Shown here: positions 43,029-49,456 of the stretch, in pieces
Layout: each line of letters opens with the position of its first letter
Position numbering within the stretch: position 1 is the stretch's first letter
Assembly: GCF_010468565.1 (NCBI RefSeq)
Contig: NZ_WUEG01000019.1
Location: 1 to 51,713 of the forward strand
Source: Allomuricauda sp. TY007
Lineage (GTDB): Bacteria > Bacteroidota > Bacteroidia > Flavobacteriales > Flavobacteriaceae
Reading direction: 5' to 3'
Length of the DNA stretch: 51,713 nucleotides
Program-made: the position numbers and the translations under genes
The notes under the pieces: model-generated
Database searches by the model: none
Told to the model about the DNA's origin: nothing
Seen by the model: the letters and a program-made list of their open reading frames with translations, nothing else

Positions 43029-43083
43029 AAAAAAAAATGTCCCTTTTTTTTGGGCCATTGATCGTATTGCTTTTTGGTAAAGT

Positions 43084-43446
43084 TTATTTGTCCCTATAGT
43101 CTTCCAGTTTGGCCTTAAGGGAGGCTATTTCCTTCATTTTGTCCGTAAGACTGTCCAATTCCAGATTAGGGAACTGCTTCCTGATAAATTCAATACGGTC
43201 TTCATTGCCACAATTCCCAGGGCAGGCTTCCACGGTTTCTGAAATCTTGATGGCAAGTGCCTTTCGATAGGTTTCGTCAAGCAACAGGAAGTAGGCCTTC
43301 TCCAGTCCCTTCTGGGCTGCCTTGAACTGTATCAGTATCTTCTCCGGGTCCGTATCCTCATCCAGCATTTTAACGAGACCGCTTATTTGCCCATTGATAC
43401 TTTGCAACCTCGTTTTTATGTCCTTGCTTAAATCTCGTGGTATCAT
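43084..43446 (-). CDS. CsoR/FrmR-family repressor lacking canonical metal ligands
   Basis: The start chosen is ATG at 43446 (MIPRDLSKDIKTRLQSINGQ), giving 120 residues. The all-helical DUF156 core is clear (RLQSINGQISGLVKMLDEDT, then LIQFKAAQKGLEKAYFLLLD). The Cys of helix 1 is replaced by Pro (DTDPEK), and the His-x3-Cys of helix 2 is not visible (LLLDETYRK). Instead a CPGNC motif follows the core (about residues 77-81), with an extra charged helix at the end. It probably represses from the two matching operators at 43007 and 43483. The inducer is unknown. Confidence 0.75.
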   Translation of the reverse strand: MIPRDLSKDIKTRLQSINGQISGLVKMLDEDTDPEKILIQFKAAQKGLEKAYFLLLDETYRKALAIKISETVEACPGNCGNEDRIEFIRKQFPNLELDSLTDKMKEIASLKAKLEDYRDK

Positions 43447-43482
43447 TGATTTTGAATTTTGTGACAAAGTAATGAGGCTCCC

Positions 43483-43504
43483 AGGGTGGTCCCCAAATAA
43501 TTTT
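43483..43504 (-). promoter_or_regulatory. CsoR-type promoter/operator copy 1
   Basis: A 22-base segment whose + strand starts AGGGTGGTCCCC lies 37 bases upstream of the repressor start. On the minus strand an ATTATTTG box is followed by GGGGACCACCCT, a G/C-tract like known CsoR operators. A near-identical copy is at 43007. Confidence 0.6.
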
Positions 43505-43510
43505 TCAAAT

Positions 43511-43720
43511 TTACTCGCAACATAGAGAGCTTTCCTGAACGGATGGACAGGCAACGGTGCCATAGGAGCAGAATACACAACAATCGCCCTCTTTTGGACG
43601 TAATACTTCTTTGCAATTTTCACAATCGTAAAAGAATTGGCAAGCTGTCGTTGGCATTTCTTCCTCTTTCCTATGTCCACAGTTTGGACACTTGATCGTT
43701 GATTCTAAAATAGCTTCCAT
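43511..43720 (-). CDS. GDCCVxC-domain small protein
   Basis: A 69-residue protein dense in cysteine: KCPNCGHRKEE, then CQFFYDCENCKEVLRPKEGD and CCVFCSYGTVACPSVQ, with a final CCE. The GDCCVFCSYG pattern defines a small family found in mercury and other metal loci of Bacteroidota. The first part looks like a zinc ribbon. It is likely a cytosolic metal-binding buffer. The start codon shares one base with the merTP stop, so the two are coupled. Confidence 0.82.
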   Translation of the reverse strand: MEAILESTIKCPNCGHRKEEEMPTTACQFFYDCENCKEVLRPKEGDCCVFCSYGTVACPSVQESSLCCE

Positions 43721-44322
43721 TATTCTATGATTTTATATCCCGTTTTTCCAATAGCAGATACTATTTCATTAGCACTTACCTTACTTCTGTCAAACTTTAC
43801 AAAAGCTTTGGAAGTCTCATAATTTGCATCTACCCCTAAAACACCCTCTAGTTTATTTACCTCGTTTTCAATATGGGCCTCGCAACCTGCACATGTCATT
43901 CCCTCTATGGAATAAGTCAATTCACTTACGTTACTTTCAGATACATAGACTATTTGCCTCTCGGCATTTGAGTTAGGATAAAATATTTTAGAATAGTAGG
44001 GAAATGCCAACATTGTACCTGCAAAAATGGTAATCAAAAACAGGAAAGTCTTGGATTGTATGAACTTAGGTCTATCATCTTCACAGGCGCAATCAATATC
44101 CTGTGGACGTGGTTTTAATTTTTGATACCACGCAAATCCAAGAATCAAAACGGTCACACCCATTAAAATAGGTCTGTACGGCTCTATCCAAGAAAATGTG
44201 GAAGCAATTCCAGTAGTGCCGGAAAGCAGAGCCAAGACAGGGGTGATACAGCACAGTGAGGCCACGAAAGCTGAAAATAATCCAGTAAATGCCATTCGGT
44301 TGGATGTCATTGTTTTTTTCAT
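43720..44322 (-). CDS. merT: Mercuric transport fusion protein MerTP
   Basis: The start chosen is ATG at 44322 (MKKTMTSNRMAFTGLFSAF), one base after the ArsR stop, giving 200 residues. The MerT part (about 1-115) has a helix-1 Cys pair (SLCCITPVLALLSG), EPYRPILMG and the cytosolic DCAC. The MerP part (about 130-200) has GMTCAGCEAHIENEVNKLEG. It would bind Hg2+ outside the membrane and import it for reduction. No merA reductase is encoded in this window, so imported mercury has no visible fate here. Confidence 0.85.
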   Translation of the reverse strand: MKKTMTSNRMAFTGLFSAFVASLCCITPVLALLSGTTGIASTFSWIEPYRPILMGVTVLILGFAWYQKLKPRPQDIDCACEDDRPKFIQSKTFLFLITIFAGTMLAFPYYSKIFYPNSNAERQIVYVSESNVSELTYSIEGMTCAGCEAHIENEVNKLEGVLGVDANYETSKAFVKFDRSKVSANEIVSAIGKTGYKIIE

Positions 44323-44323
44323 G

Positions 44324-44695
44324 TTATGCAATTTTCCTTTCAGAGACCACATTGCTCAAAATAGCAGCCAAGAACGCTTGGTTTTCCTTTGAAATACGAT
44401 ATAATATCGTTTGTCCTGCTCTACGGGCAGAAATGACATTTGCATCCTTCATCTTACGTAAATGTTGGGAAATAGCCGGTACGCTCATTGCTAAAATATC
44501 GGCAAAATCACAGGGGCACAGTTCTGTTTCCCGTTGCAACAAATACAATATTTTAAAACGAACTTCATTGCCGGCCAGTGCCATAACTTTGCTTATTGCC
44601 TCGATAGAAGTTGTAACGCCGCTCAAATCTTCCTTGCATCTCAATATTTGAACATGATCGGCCTCTGCCCGGATACAACTATTTTGAATATCCAT
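44324..44695 (-). CDS. ArsR/SmtB-family metal-responsive repressor
   Basis: The start chosen is ATG at 44695 (MDIQNSCIRAEADHVQI), giving 123 residues. The winged helix-turn-helix is at about 40-105 (GNEVRFKILYLLQRETELCP, then PAISQHLRKMKDANVISARR). Thiolate sensor candidates are CPC in the helix preceding the recognition helix (ELCPCDFADIL) and two N-terminal Cys (SCIRAE, LRCKED), an arrangement like CadC. It heads the merTP unit. A 7-base-arm inverted repeat lies 37 bases upstream of its start, as expected for autorepression. Confidence 0.85.
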   Translation of the reverse strand: MDIQNSCIRAEADHVQILRCKEDLSGVTTSIEAISKVMALAGNEVRFKILYLLQRETELCPCDFADILAMSVPAISQHLRKMKDANVISARRAGQTILYRISKENQAFLAAILSNVVSERKIA

Positions 44696-44716
44696 ATGAA
44701 CGATTTTCAACTAAAT

Positions 44717-44751
44717 TACAATTGTATAATAATTTAAGCAAATACTTAAAT
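44717..44751. promoter_or_regulatory. Probable ArsR operator region
   Basis: It contains the palindrome TACAATTGTA (44717-44726) and the inverted repeat ATTTAAG-N6-CTTAAAT (44732-44751), both just upstream of the ArsR gene. AT-rich interrupted dyads of this type are usual ArsR/SmtB operators. Confidence 0.5.
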
Positions 44752-45079
44752 ATGTAATTTCTATCCACGACCGTTTTTCTTAAGGATGGAATCCAAACGA
44801 ATGATCTTCTATTGGAGTTTTTGTTCTTTTCCTTAGTATTCTGGTTGGATAAGCTTTTTTGGATTATCAATGATCCTTGATTTTAAAGCCTAAGATATAT
44901 ATGCTCAACCCACCACTTGATTCACTTTGCTGGGATAAATCGAAAACATCGGAACAAACTTTTATACTCGGGTCTTTACCCAAGTGGTTCAGATCATATG
45001 GTTTTCCACTTTGAATGACACCATGGCCCAACACCCCGACCAATCCTTTGCACCAAGGTAAACGTCGCATCCTGTCACC
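44752..45079. other. Non-coding boundary between mercury region and backbone
   Basis: 328 bases between the ArsR promoter and the backbone leader. Short open frames here have no family features. It probably holds the right junction of the cargo, but no repeat or att-like sequence stands out. Confidence 0.35.
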
Positions 45080-45179
45080 GGACAAGGGACGGCATAAAGC
45101 CGCCAATCGCTTTTTATTCCGTTTCCTTGCCGCTCCACAGCCTGCCTCCCGTTTGGATTTCCATGCAAATATTGTTTAA
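45080..45179 (+). promoter_or_regulatory. Structured leader, copy B (upstream of the DUF932 gene)
   Basis: 45080-45103 is identical to 12013-12036, and 45110-45137 is identical to 12047-12074. CAAATATTGTTTAA at 45166-45179 sits 28 bases beyond the second block in both copies. The inner hairpin CGGC-ATAAA-GCCG is kept; the outer arm of copy A is not. Confidence 0.6.
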
Positions 45180-45190
45180 CCTTAAATCCA

Positions 45191-46033
45191 ATGATTATGT
45201 ATTTAGACAGATTGCAACAGGACGAGGTCTTCGTACCGACCCAGGTAAGACCGTTAAATGAACTGACCCCAATGCCCTCCCGTAAAGGGCTGGAACGCGC
45301 CATTGTCAGCAATGGCAAGATTGTCAATATTGTGTCCAAGAGCTATGGGCACATCGCCAACGAGCTTTTCTTCAAAAAAGCGGAACAGATGCTCATCGAT
45401 GCGGGTCTTGACTACCACCGCCAGACCATCAACCGCTCGGACCGTACCTTCTGCATGGACTTTATCCTTTCCGACAGCTCCCAGTTCTCGGTGGGCAATG
45501 GAGAGGATACCATTCTGCCCATGCTGCGGTTTACCAACTCCTACGATGGGAGCGAGCGCACCTCGGGACATTTTGGGTTCTACCGCCAAGTATGCTCCAA
45601 TGGCCTGCACGTGGCACAGGCAGAGATTGCCTTTTCCATCAAGCACAGCACCAACGGCGCCCACTTGATCATGCCCGAGATGGAGGGGCTGTTCAAAAAG
45701 TTCATGGACAACGAGTTCTATACCATCTCCGACAGGTTCAGCCAAATGATGGCCGTCGAACTGGTGGACACCAAGACCTTCGTAAGGGAAGTGCTGGAAC
45801 GTACCAAACTGTTCCGTTATGAGTGCAGCGACAAGAACGCAAACCCGTCCAAAAAGGCCCGTGAGGTCATCGACATATTGGACAATGAGGCCGTATTGTT
45901 GGGCACTGCCCCAAACCTCTGGTTGGGCTACAATGCCTTCAATGCCGTATTGCACGGTACCCTGAAACGAAGCTTTTCACGTCAGGAGCGTCTGGACAAA
46001 CAATTGTTCCAGACCGTTCTTGAAATGGCCTAA
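45191..46033 (+). CDS. DUF932 domain protein
   Basis: A 280-residue protein of the phage/plasmid-like DUF932 family: SRKGLERAIVSNGKIVNIVS, SYGHIANELFFKKAEQMLID, then FYRQVCSNGLHVAQAE and WLGYNAFNAVLHG near the end. Members are found on plasmids, phages and conjugative elements of many bacteria; their function is not established, though anti-restriction or replication-linked roles have been proposed. No signal or membrane segment. ATG at 45191, with a second in-frame ATG two codons later. It follows structured leader copy B and ends before a strong terminator. Confidence 0.82.
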   Translation: MIMYLDRLQQDEVFVPTQVRPLNELTPMPSRKGLERAIVSNGKIVNIVSKSYGHIANELFFKKAEQMLIDAGLDYHRQTINRSDRTFCMDFILSDSSQFSVGNGEDTILPMLRFTNSYDGSERTSGHFGFYRQVCSNGLHVAQAEIAFSIKHSTNGAHLIMPEMEGLFKKFMDNEFYTISDRFSQMMAVELVDTKTFVREVLERTKLFRYECSDKNANPSKKAREVIDILDNEAVLLGTAPNLWLGYNAFNAVLHGTLKRSFSRQERLDKQLFQTVLEMA

Positions 46034-46095
46034 GTGTTCCGGTCTGGCATCAAGAGGGCACAACCCCTGAAGGAATCGCCATTGCCAAAACATCG

Positions 46096-46128
46096 ACTCC
46101 CGGTACCTGAAGTATCGGGAGTTTTTTT
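46096..46128 (+). terminator. Intrinsic terminator after the DUF932 gene
   Basis: ACTCCCGGTAC (46096-46106) pairs with GTATCGGGAGT (46112-46122) across five bases, with one internal mismatch, and is followed by a T-run to 46128. Confidence 0.85.
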
Positions 46129-46670
46129 GGTCATCAAAGCCATTTAAATACTATCGGGAATCGGTCAAACAAGGAAGCCCAACGTCCAGTGCTTTTTCAC
46201 GTCATCCCCGGCAAACCCTTCTTGGGGATTTGCTCGTGGATTCCTAAAGCCCTGTCGTTGGTCTGGTGATTTTAAGGGGTTCATAATAAAAGAAGCCTTT
46301 GGTTGTTTTTCGGGGCATCGAAAAACAGGGCAGTGCCCAAGGACTTCCAATCAGGACGCCATCCCCTTAGCTCGCTTAACTTTCCGTACGCTTGCACGGG
46401 CTTGGGTCGGAAGGAATTCCTAGGGCCCTTATGGAACCCGTCAAGGCCAAGCGGGTTTTGCTCACAAATAGGGTTTCCACTTCCTAGTTTTTAGCCCTTC
46501 GGTAAAAACCACGTCGCAGAGCCTCCCGATTTCCTCCCAAAAGCCTTGACTGAACCCCCTTCTTTTATTGTGCTGCGCACCCAAGAAGCAAACAAACACC
46601 CCTTAAAATCCGCACACAATTGCATGGAGATACGGGGAAATCAGTAACCCGTCTGCCAAGAGGGCAGGCA
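46129..46670. other. Long structured non-coding region upstream of ssb
   Basis: About 540 bases without a credible gene but with several stem-loops: GCAAACCC facing GGGGATTTGC (around 46211-46232), and GTTTTTCG (46305-46312) pairing perfectly with CGAAAAAC (46319-46326). CTGCC-AAGA-GGCAG lies just before ssb. Base composition and density of inverted repeats suggest a structured RNA, single-strand origin or similar element. Nothing identifies it by name. Confidence 0.35.
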
Positions 46671-46686
46671 TTTAAAACCTTTTATT

Positions 46687-47034
46687 ATGAGCAGTTTAAG
46701 AAACAAAGTACAGTTGATCGGTAACGTGGGGCAAGACCCAGTGATCACCAACTTGGAAAATGACAAAAAAGTTGCCCGTTTGTCCTTGGCGACCAATGAG
46801 CATTACAGGAACAAAAAGGGCGAAAAGGTCACCAATACCGAATGGCACAACGTGACCGCCTGGGGCAAGACCGCCGACATCATCGAAAAGTTTGTAATCA
46901 AGGGAAAGGAACTTGCCATTGAGGGAAAACTGACCTCCCGATCCTATGAGGACAAAGAGGGCAACAAGCGCTATGTGACCGAAGTGGTAGCGAGTGAGAT
47001 TTTACTGTTGGGTGGAACCACCAGCGAGGAATAG
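46687..47034 (+). CDS. ssb: Single-stranded DNA-binding protein
   Basis: A 115-residue SSB consisting of the OB-fold only: NKVQLIGNVGQDPVITNLEN at the start, TEWHNVTAWGKTADIIEKF in the middle and GKLTSRSYEDKEGNKRYVTE towards the end. The usual acidic C-terminal tail (DDDIPF) is absent; it ends GGTTSEE, as in many element-encoded SSBs. It would coat the single strand during conjugative transfer and re-replication. Confidence 0.92.
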   Translation: MSSLRNKVQLIGNVGQDPVITNLENDKKVARLSLATNEHYRNKKGEKVTNTEWHNVTAWGKTADIIEKFVIKGKELAIEGKLTSRSYEDKEGNKRYVTEVVASEILLLGGTTSEE

Positions 47035-47104
47035 AGGTTACGGGTGCCCTGTCTTTCTTTGGATTGGGCGCCCCATTCCTTTTTTAACCTGTAACAAGAA
47101 AAAG

Positions 47105-47554
47105 ATGGAACTCAAAGTCAACGAAATACAGATCAGTTATCGGGAAAAGCTCTCTACCCTCAAATCCCTGTCGGTGACCAACTCCAAGGAGGTGGCGGAA
47201 CTGTTGTTCCAAAATTGGGACAATCAGACCATAGGCCTGTACGAAACTTTTAAGATCGTATTGCTGAACCAGTCCAACAAGGTCAAGGGCATTTATCCGC
47301 TCTCCCATGGGGGCATCACGGGAACCTTGGTGGATGTGCGCATCCTGTTTGCCCTAGTACTGAAAACCCTTTCCGTGGGGGTCATCCTGGCACACAACCA
47401 TCCCTCTGGGCAGCTCAAGGCAAGTTACCAGGACAAACAATTGACCCAAAAAATCAAAGAGGCCGCACAGCTTTTTGATGTCAAGGTATTGGACCATATC
47501 ATTCTGGCACCCGATGGACGGTATTACAGTTTCGCAGATAACGGAATCCTATAA
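47105..47554 (+). CDS. radC: RadC/JAB-domain protein
   Basis: The start chosen is ATG at 47105 (MELKVNEIQISYREK), giving 149 residues; the open frame further upstream overlaps ssb and is not convincing. The RadC-type MPN/JAMM motif is complete: HNHPSG at about 98-103 with the Asp of YQDKQL nearby. It lacks the N-terminal helix-hairpin-helix of full RadC, as is normal in mobile elements. Its molecular function is unproven, and the link to DNA repair is historical. Confidence 0.88.
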   Translation: MELKVNEIQISYREKLSTLKSLSVTNSKEVAELLFQNWDNQTIGLYETFKIVLLNQSNKVKGIYPLSHGGITGTLVDVRILFALVLKTLSVGVILAHNHPSGQLKASYQDKQLTQKIKEAAQLFDVKVLDHIILAPDGRYYSFADNGIL

Positions 47555-47565
47555 ATGTTGTAGAA

Positions 47566-47670
47566 ATGGACGAAAAGACAACAACATCCGAGCCTGAAAA
47601 TGCAGAAGCATATCAACATGACCCAAGGGACTATCCCGATGGGTTCGATCCGAGCCTTTATGATTTGTAA
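47566..47670 (+). CDS. Short acidic hypothetical protein
   Basis: A 34-codon frame starting ATG at 47566: MDEKTTTSEPENAEAYQHDP, then an Asp/Pro/Tyr-rich end (DYPDGFDPSLYDL). It lies 11 bases after radC, uses codons like its neighbours, and its wholly hydrophilic composition is not that of random sequence. Such small proteins are common after radC in flavobacterial elements. Function unknown. Confidence 0.45.
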   Translation: MDEKTTTSEPENAEAYQHDPRDYPDGFDPSLYDL

Positions 47671-47695
47671 ACAATGAATTTTTAAACATTGAAAC

Positions 47696-47912
47696 ATGGT
47701 CTATTTGAATTTTACAAACCTCGATAGCGAAACCCAGGAACGTTTGCTTTCCAGTTCCAAGGAAGATGTGGAATATCGTTCCGGGACCGAATTGCGCCAA
47801 TTTGCAGAAATCCATGATAAGGACTATGAAGCCCTCTTGGGCCTGCCCTGAGCGGAGTCGAAGGGAAGCGATGCGAAATCTATACAATTATGATTTTGTA
47901 TTTAATATGTGA
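47696..47912 (+). pseudogene. Small hypothetical gene interrupted by a 25-base repeat
   Basis: From ATG at 47696 the frame reads MVYLNFTNLDSETQERLLSS and onwards to YEALLGLP, then stops at 47851. Removing the 25 bases 47840-47864 restores a continuous frame YEALLEAMRNLYNYDFVFNM ending at 47912. The insert carries CCCTGAGCGGAGTCGAAGG, a well-known interspersed repeat of Bacteroidota. The gene is therefore a 63-residue protein disrupted by repeat insertion, with a 51-residue truncated product. Function unknown. Confidence 0.6.
47840..47864. repeat. RLRSGQAQ-type interspersed repeat
   Basis: Contains CCCTGAGCGGAGTCGAAGG; read on the other strand it encodes RLRSGQAQ, a phrase recurring in flavobacterial genomes. 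It shifts the frame of the gene at 47696. Confidence 0.7.
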
Positions 47913-47930
47913 ACCCTAAACACACTATCC

Positions 47931-47959
47931 AAGCCCATCCATTATGATGGGCTTTTTTT
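47931..47959 (+). terminator. Intrinsic terminator
   Basis: AAGCCCATC (47931-47939) pairs perfectly with GATGGGCTT (47946-47954) across six bases, followed by T to 47959. It ends the ssb-radC transcription unit. Confidence 0.85.
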
Positions 47960-48106
47960 ATGGGTTCATGGTTTGTTTTTAGGTGGGTCGAACACCCAAA
48001 AACCAATTAGGGAAATTCTTGTTTGTAAAGTACTGGGCAACCTCAAAGAATACCTATCCCTTATTTGACCGCAAGTTCGCCCTTCAAAAATGTTCCCATC
48101 AAAAGA

Positions 48107-48151
48107 CTACGGCATAAACCGTTCGTACCTCACTATTTATTCCGTTTCCTT
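48107..48151 (+). promoter_or_regulatory. Structured leader, copy C (upstream of the 48218 gene)
   Basis: ACGG-CATAAA-CCGT replaces the CGGC/GCCG hairpin of copies A and B but keeps a perfect four-base stem. TTTATTCCGTTTCCTT follows at 48136-48151, 17 bases beyond ACGGCATAAA, exactly as in copy A. Confidence 0.5.
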
Positions 48152-48217
48152 TTGAGCCGAAATTTTTGGGAAGTGCGGGGATGCCATCAAATAATTGATA
48201 ACTTAAAATCATGTATT

Positions 48218-48397
48218 ATGAAAGCAATTGTAAAAAAGTCGTTGGAGATCCCGGCAAAGAAACACCCAAAGAAAAGCGTTGTCAAAAAGACAGCTGATGC
48301 CACGGTGGACAAAACCTACTCCCTGGTGGTCAATCTCTGGATATTCCGGTATGAATATTACAGGGAACAGACCGACACCGTCCCATCGGAGGACTGA
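48218..48397 (+). CDS. Small basic hypothetical protein
   Basis: 59 residues from ATG 48218: MKAIVKKSLEIPAKKHPKKS, then a hydrophobic/aromatic end (TYSLVVNLWIFRYEYYREQT). Lys-rich N-terminus, no clear signal. It is preceded by leader copy C and followed by a perfect terminator, so it is a complete single-gene unit of the backbone. Function unknown. Confidence 0.55.
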   Translation: MKAIVKKSLEIPAKKHPKKSVVKKTADATVDKTYSLVVNLWIFRYEYYREQTDTVPSED

Positions 48398-48406
48398 CTG
48401 GAACAA

Positions 48407-48433
48407 GGCCCTTGAAAAAGGGTCTTTTTTTTT
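48407..48433 (+). terminator. Intrinsic terminator
   Basis: GGCCCTT (48407-48413) pairs with AAGGGTC (48418-48424, one G-T pair) over a GAAA loop, followed by nine T. Confidence 0.85.
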
Positions 48434-48869
48434 GGCGTTCCGGGGGAACACCTGACGTTGTGGAAACCCAGAAATGCCCGTTCCATATATTCCGTGGGCA
48501 AATGATGCCATTTGCCCACAGAACGCATTTTTGTACCCCGGGGAATGTGGGTATATTTAAGATGCTGCACCGCAGCACAGTTTGCACGGCATCCCAACCT
48601 GATTTGACTTTCCCAAAGTCCGTGCTCCATAAGGTATAATATGATAAGGGACGGCGGTCTTTTCAAGACGGCTTGTGCGATGCTTTTTTGGGCCGCTGCA
48701 CAAAAAGGAGGAGCAAGAGGGTAGCACGCTCGCGCGTCCTTCCGATCATAGTTGCTGCGCAAGGCCCCTGTTTATGGGGGTTTGTGATATTTTAAAAAAT
48801 AGGGTCCTTGGCGTTTTTAGCGTAAAAATCCGCTGGGGCCAATAAAACCAAGGAATTTTTAAGCTAAAA
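48434..48869. other. Probable oriT region upstream of the mobilisation genes
   Basis: 436 bases without a gene, directly before bfmA and mobB. It is rich in inverted repeats: GTGGGCAAATG (48494-48504) with CATTTGCCCAC (48509-48519), a perfect 11-base stem; TGCTGC-ACC-GCAGCA (48563-48577); TTGTGC (48673) with GCACAA (48698); and CCTTGG (48806) with CCAAGG (48848). Position and structure fit an origin of transfer. The nick site is not identified. Confidence 0.5.
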
Positions 48870-49454
48870 ATGGATAGAGGATACGAAAAGGAAGCGTTTC
48901 GGACCGTGTGCATCAAAATATCGGTGCTCGCCAAATTCAAGGGCTTTTCCAAGCGGCAAGGGAAATCCCATTCCATGACGCTATTGGCCATGGTGGAGTT
49001 TTTTGAGCACAACGGGATCTCCCCGGACGAACGGATGCACGAGACGATCGCCAGCCTCAAATACCTGATCAAACGCCGCTTCAATGCCATGGTCGCCATT
49101 ATGCGCAGCATTGAAAAGGAACAGACCCTGCCCACCGTTAGCATGATCCAGGCCCTCTTTGAACAGGAGCTGGCATCCGATGATGAGGAATGGGACAGCG
49201 ATTTTGATTTTATCGAACAGCAATTGACCGAGGCCAAGCCATCCAAGGAGATGGAATCTTTTGATGTGGAGGTCACCGTGCCCAAGATCCGTTATGACCG
49301 TTTGGAAGAACAAATGGAGGAGCTCAAGGAGGATTTTACCTATGTGCTGGACCATGTGAGCGTATACCACAACCGCTTTGGGAAGGACCACCTCAAATTG
49401 GACCTCAATCCCGAGGCCATTGAAAAATACCGTACAAAACTTAAAAAGAAGTAA
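48870..49454 (+). CDS. bfmA: BfmA/BtgA-family mobilisation protein
   Basis: A 194-residue relaxosome accessory protein. The N-terminal region has a probable ribbon-helix-helix-like pattern (IKISVLAKFKGFSKRQGKSH, then MTLLAMVEFFEHNGISPDER). A charged coiled-coil part follows (LEEQMEELKEDFTYVLDHVS) with a basic end. Position directly before mobB (2-base gap) and length match BfmA/BtgA of Bacteroides mobilisable elements. It would bind oriT and help the relaxase nick it. Confidence 0.82.
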   Translation: MDRGYEKEAFRTVCIKISVLAKFKGFSKRQGKSHSMTLLAMVEFFEHNGISPDERMHETIASLKYLIKRRFNAMVAIMRSIEKEQTLPTVSMIQALFEQELASDDEEWDSDFDFIEQQLTEAKPSKEMESFDVEVTVPKIRYDRLEEQMEELKEDFTYVLDHVSVYHNRFGKDHLKLDLNPEAIEKYRTKLKKK

Positions 49455-49456
49455 TT

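Noticed and set aside
44867..45339. Minus-strand frames overlapping leader B
   Set aside because: They run through the conserved leader, whose conservation follows structure and not codons.
45254..45955. 233-codon minus-strand frame across the DUF932 gene
   Set aside because: Shadow of a well-supported gene, with no recognisable motif.
46303..46494. 63-codon frame in the region before ssb
   Set aside because: No homology that I recognise, and it crosses a perfect stem-loop. More likely structured non-coding DNA.
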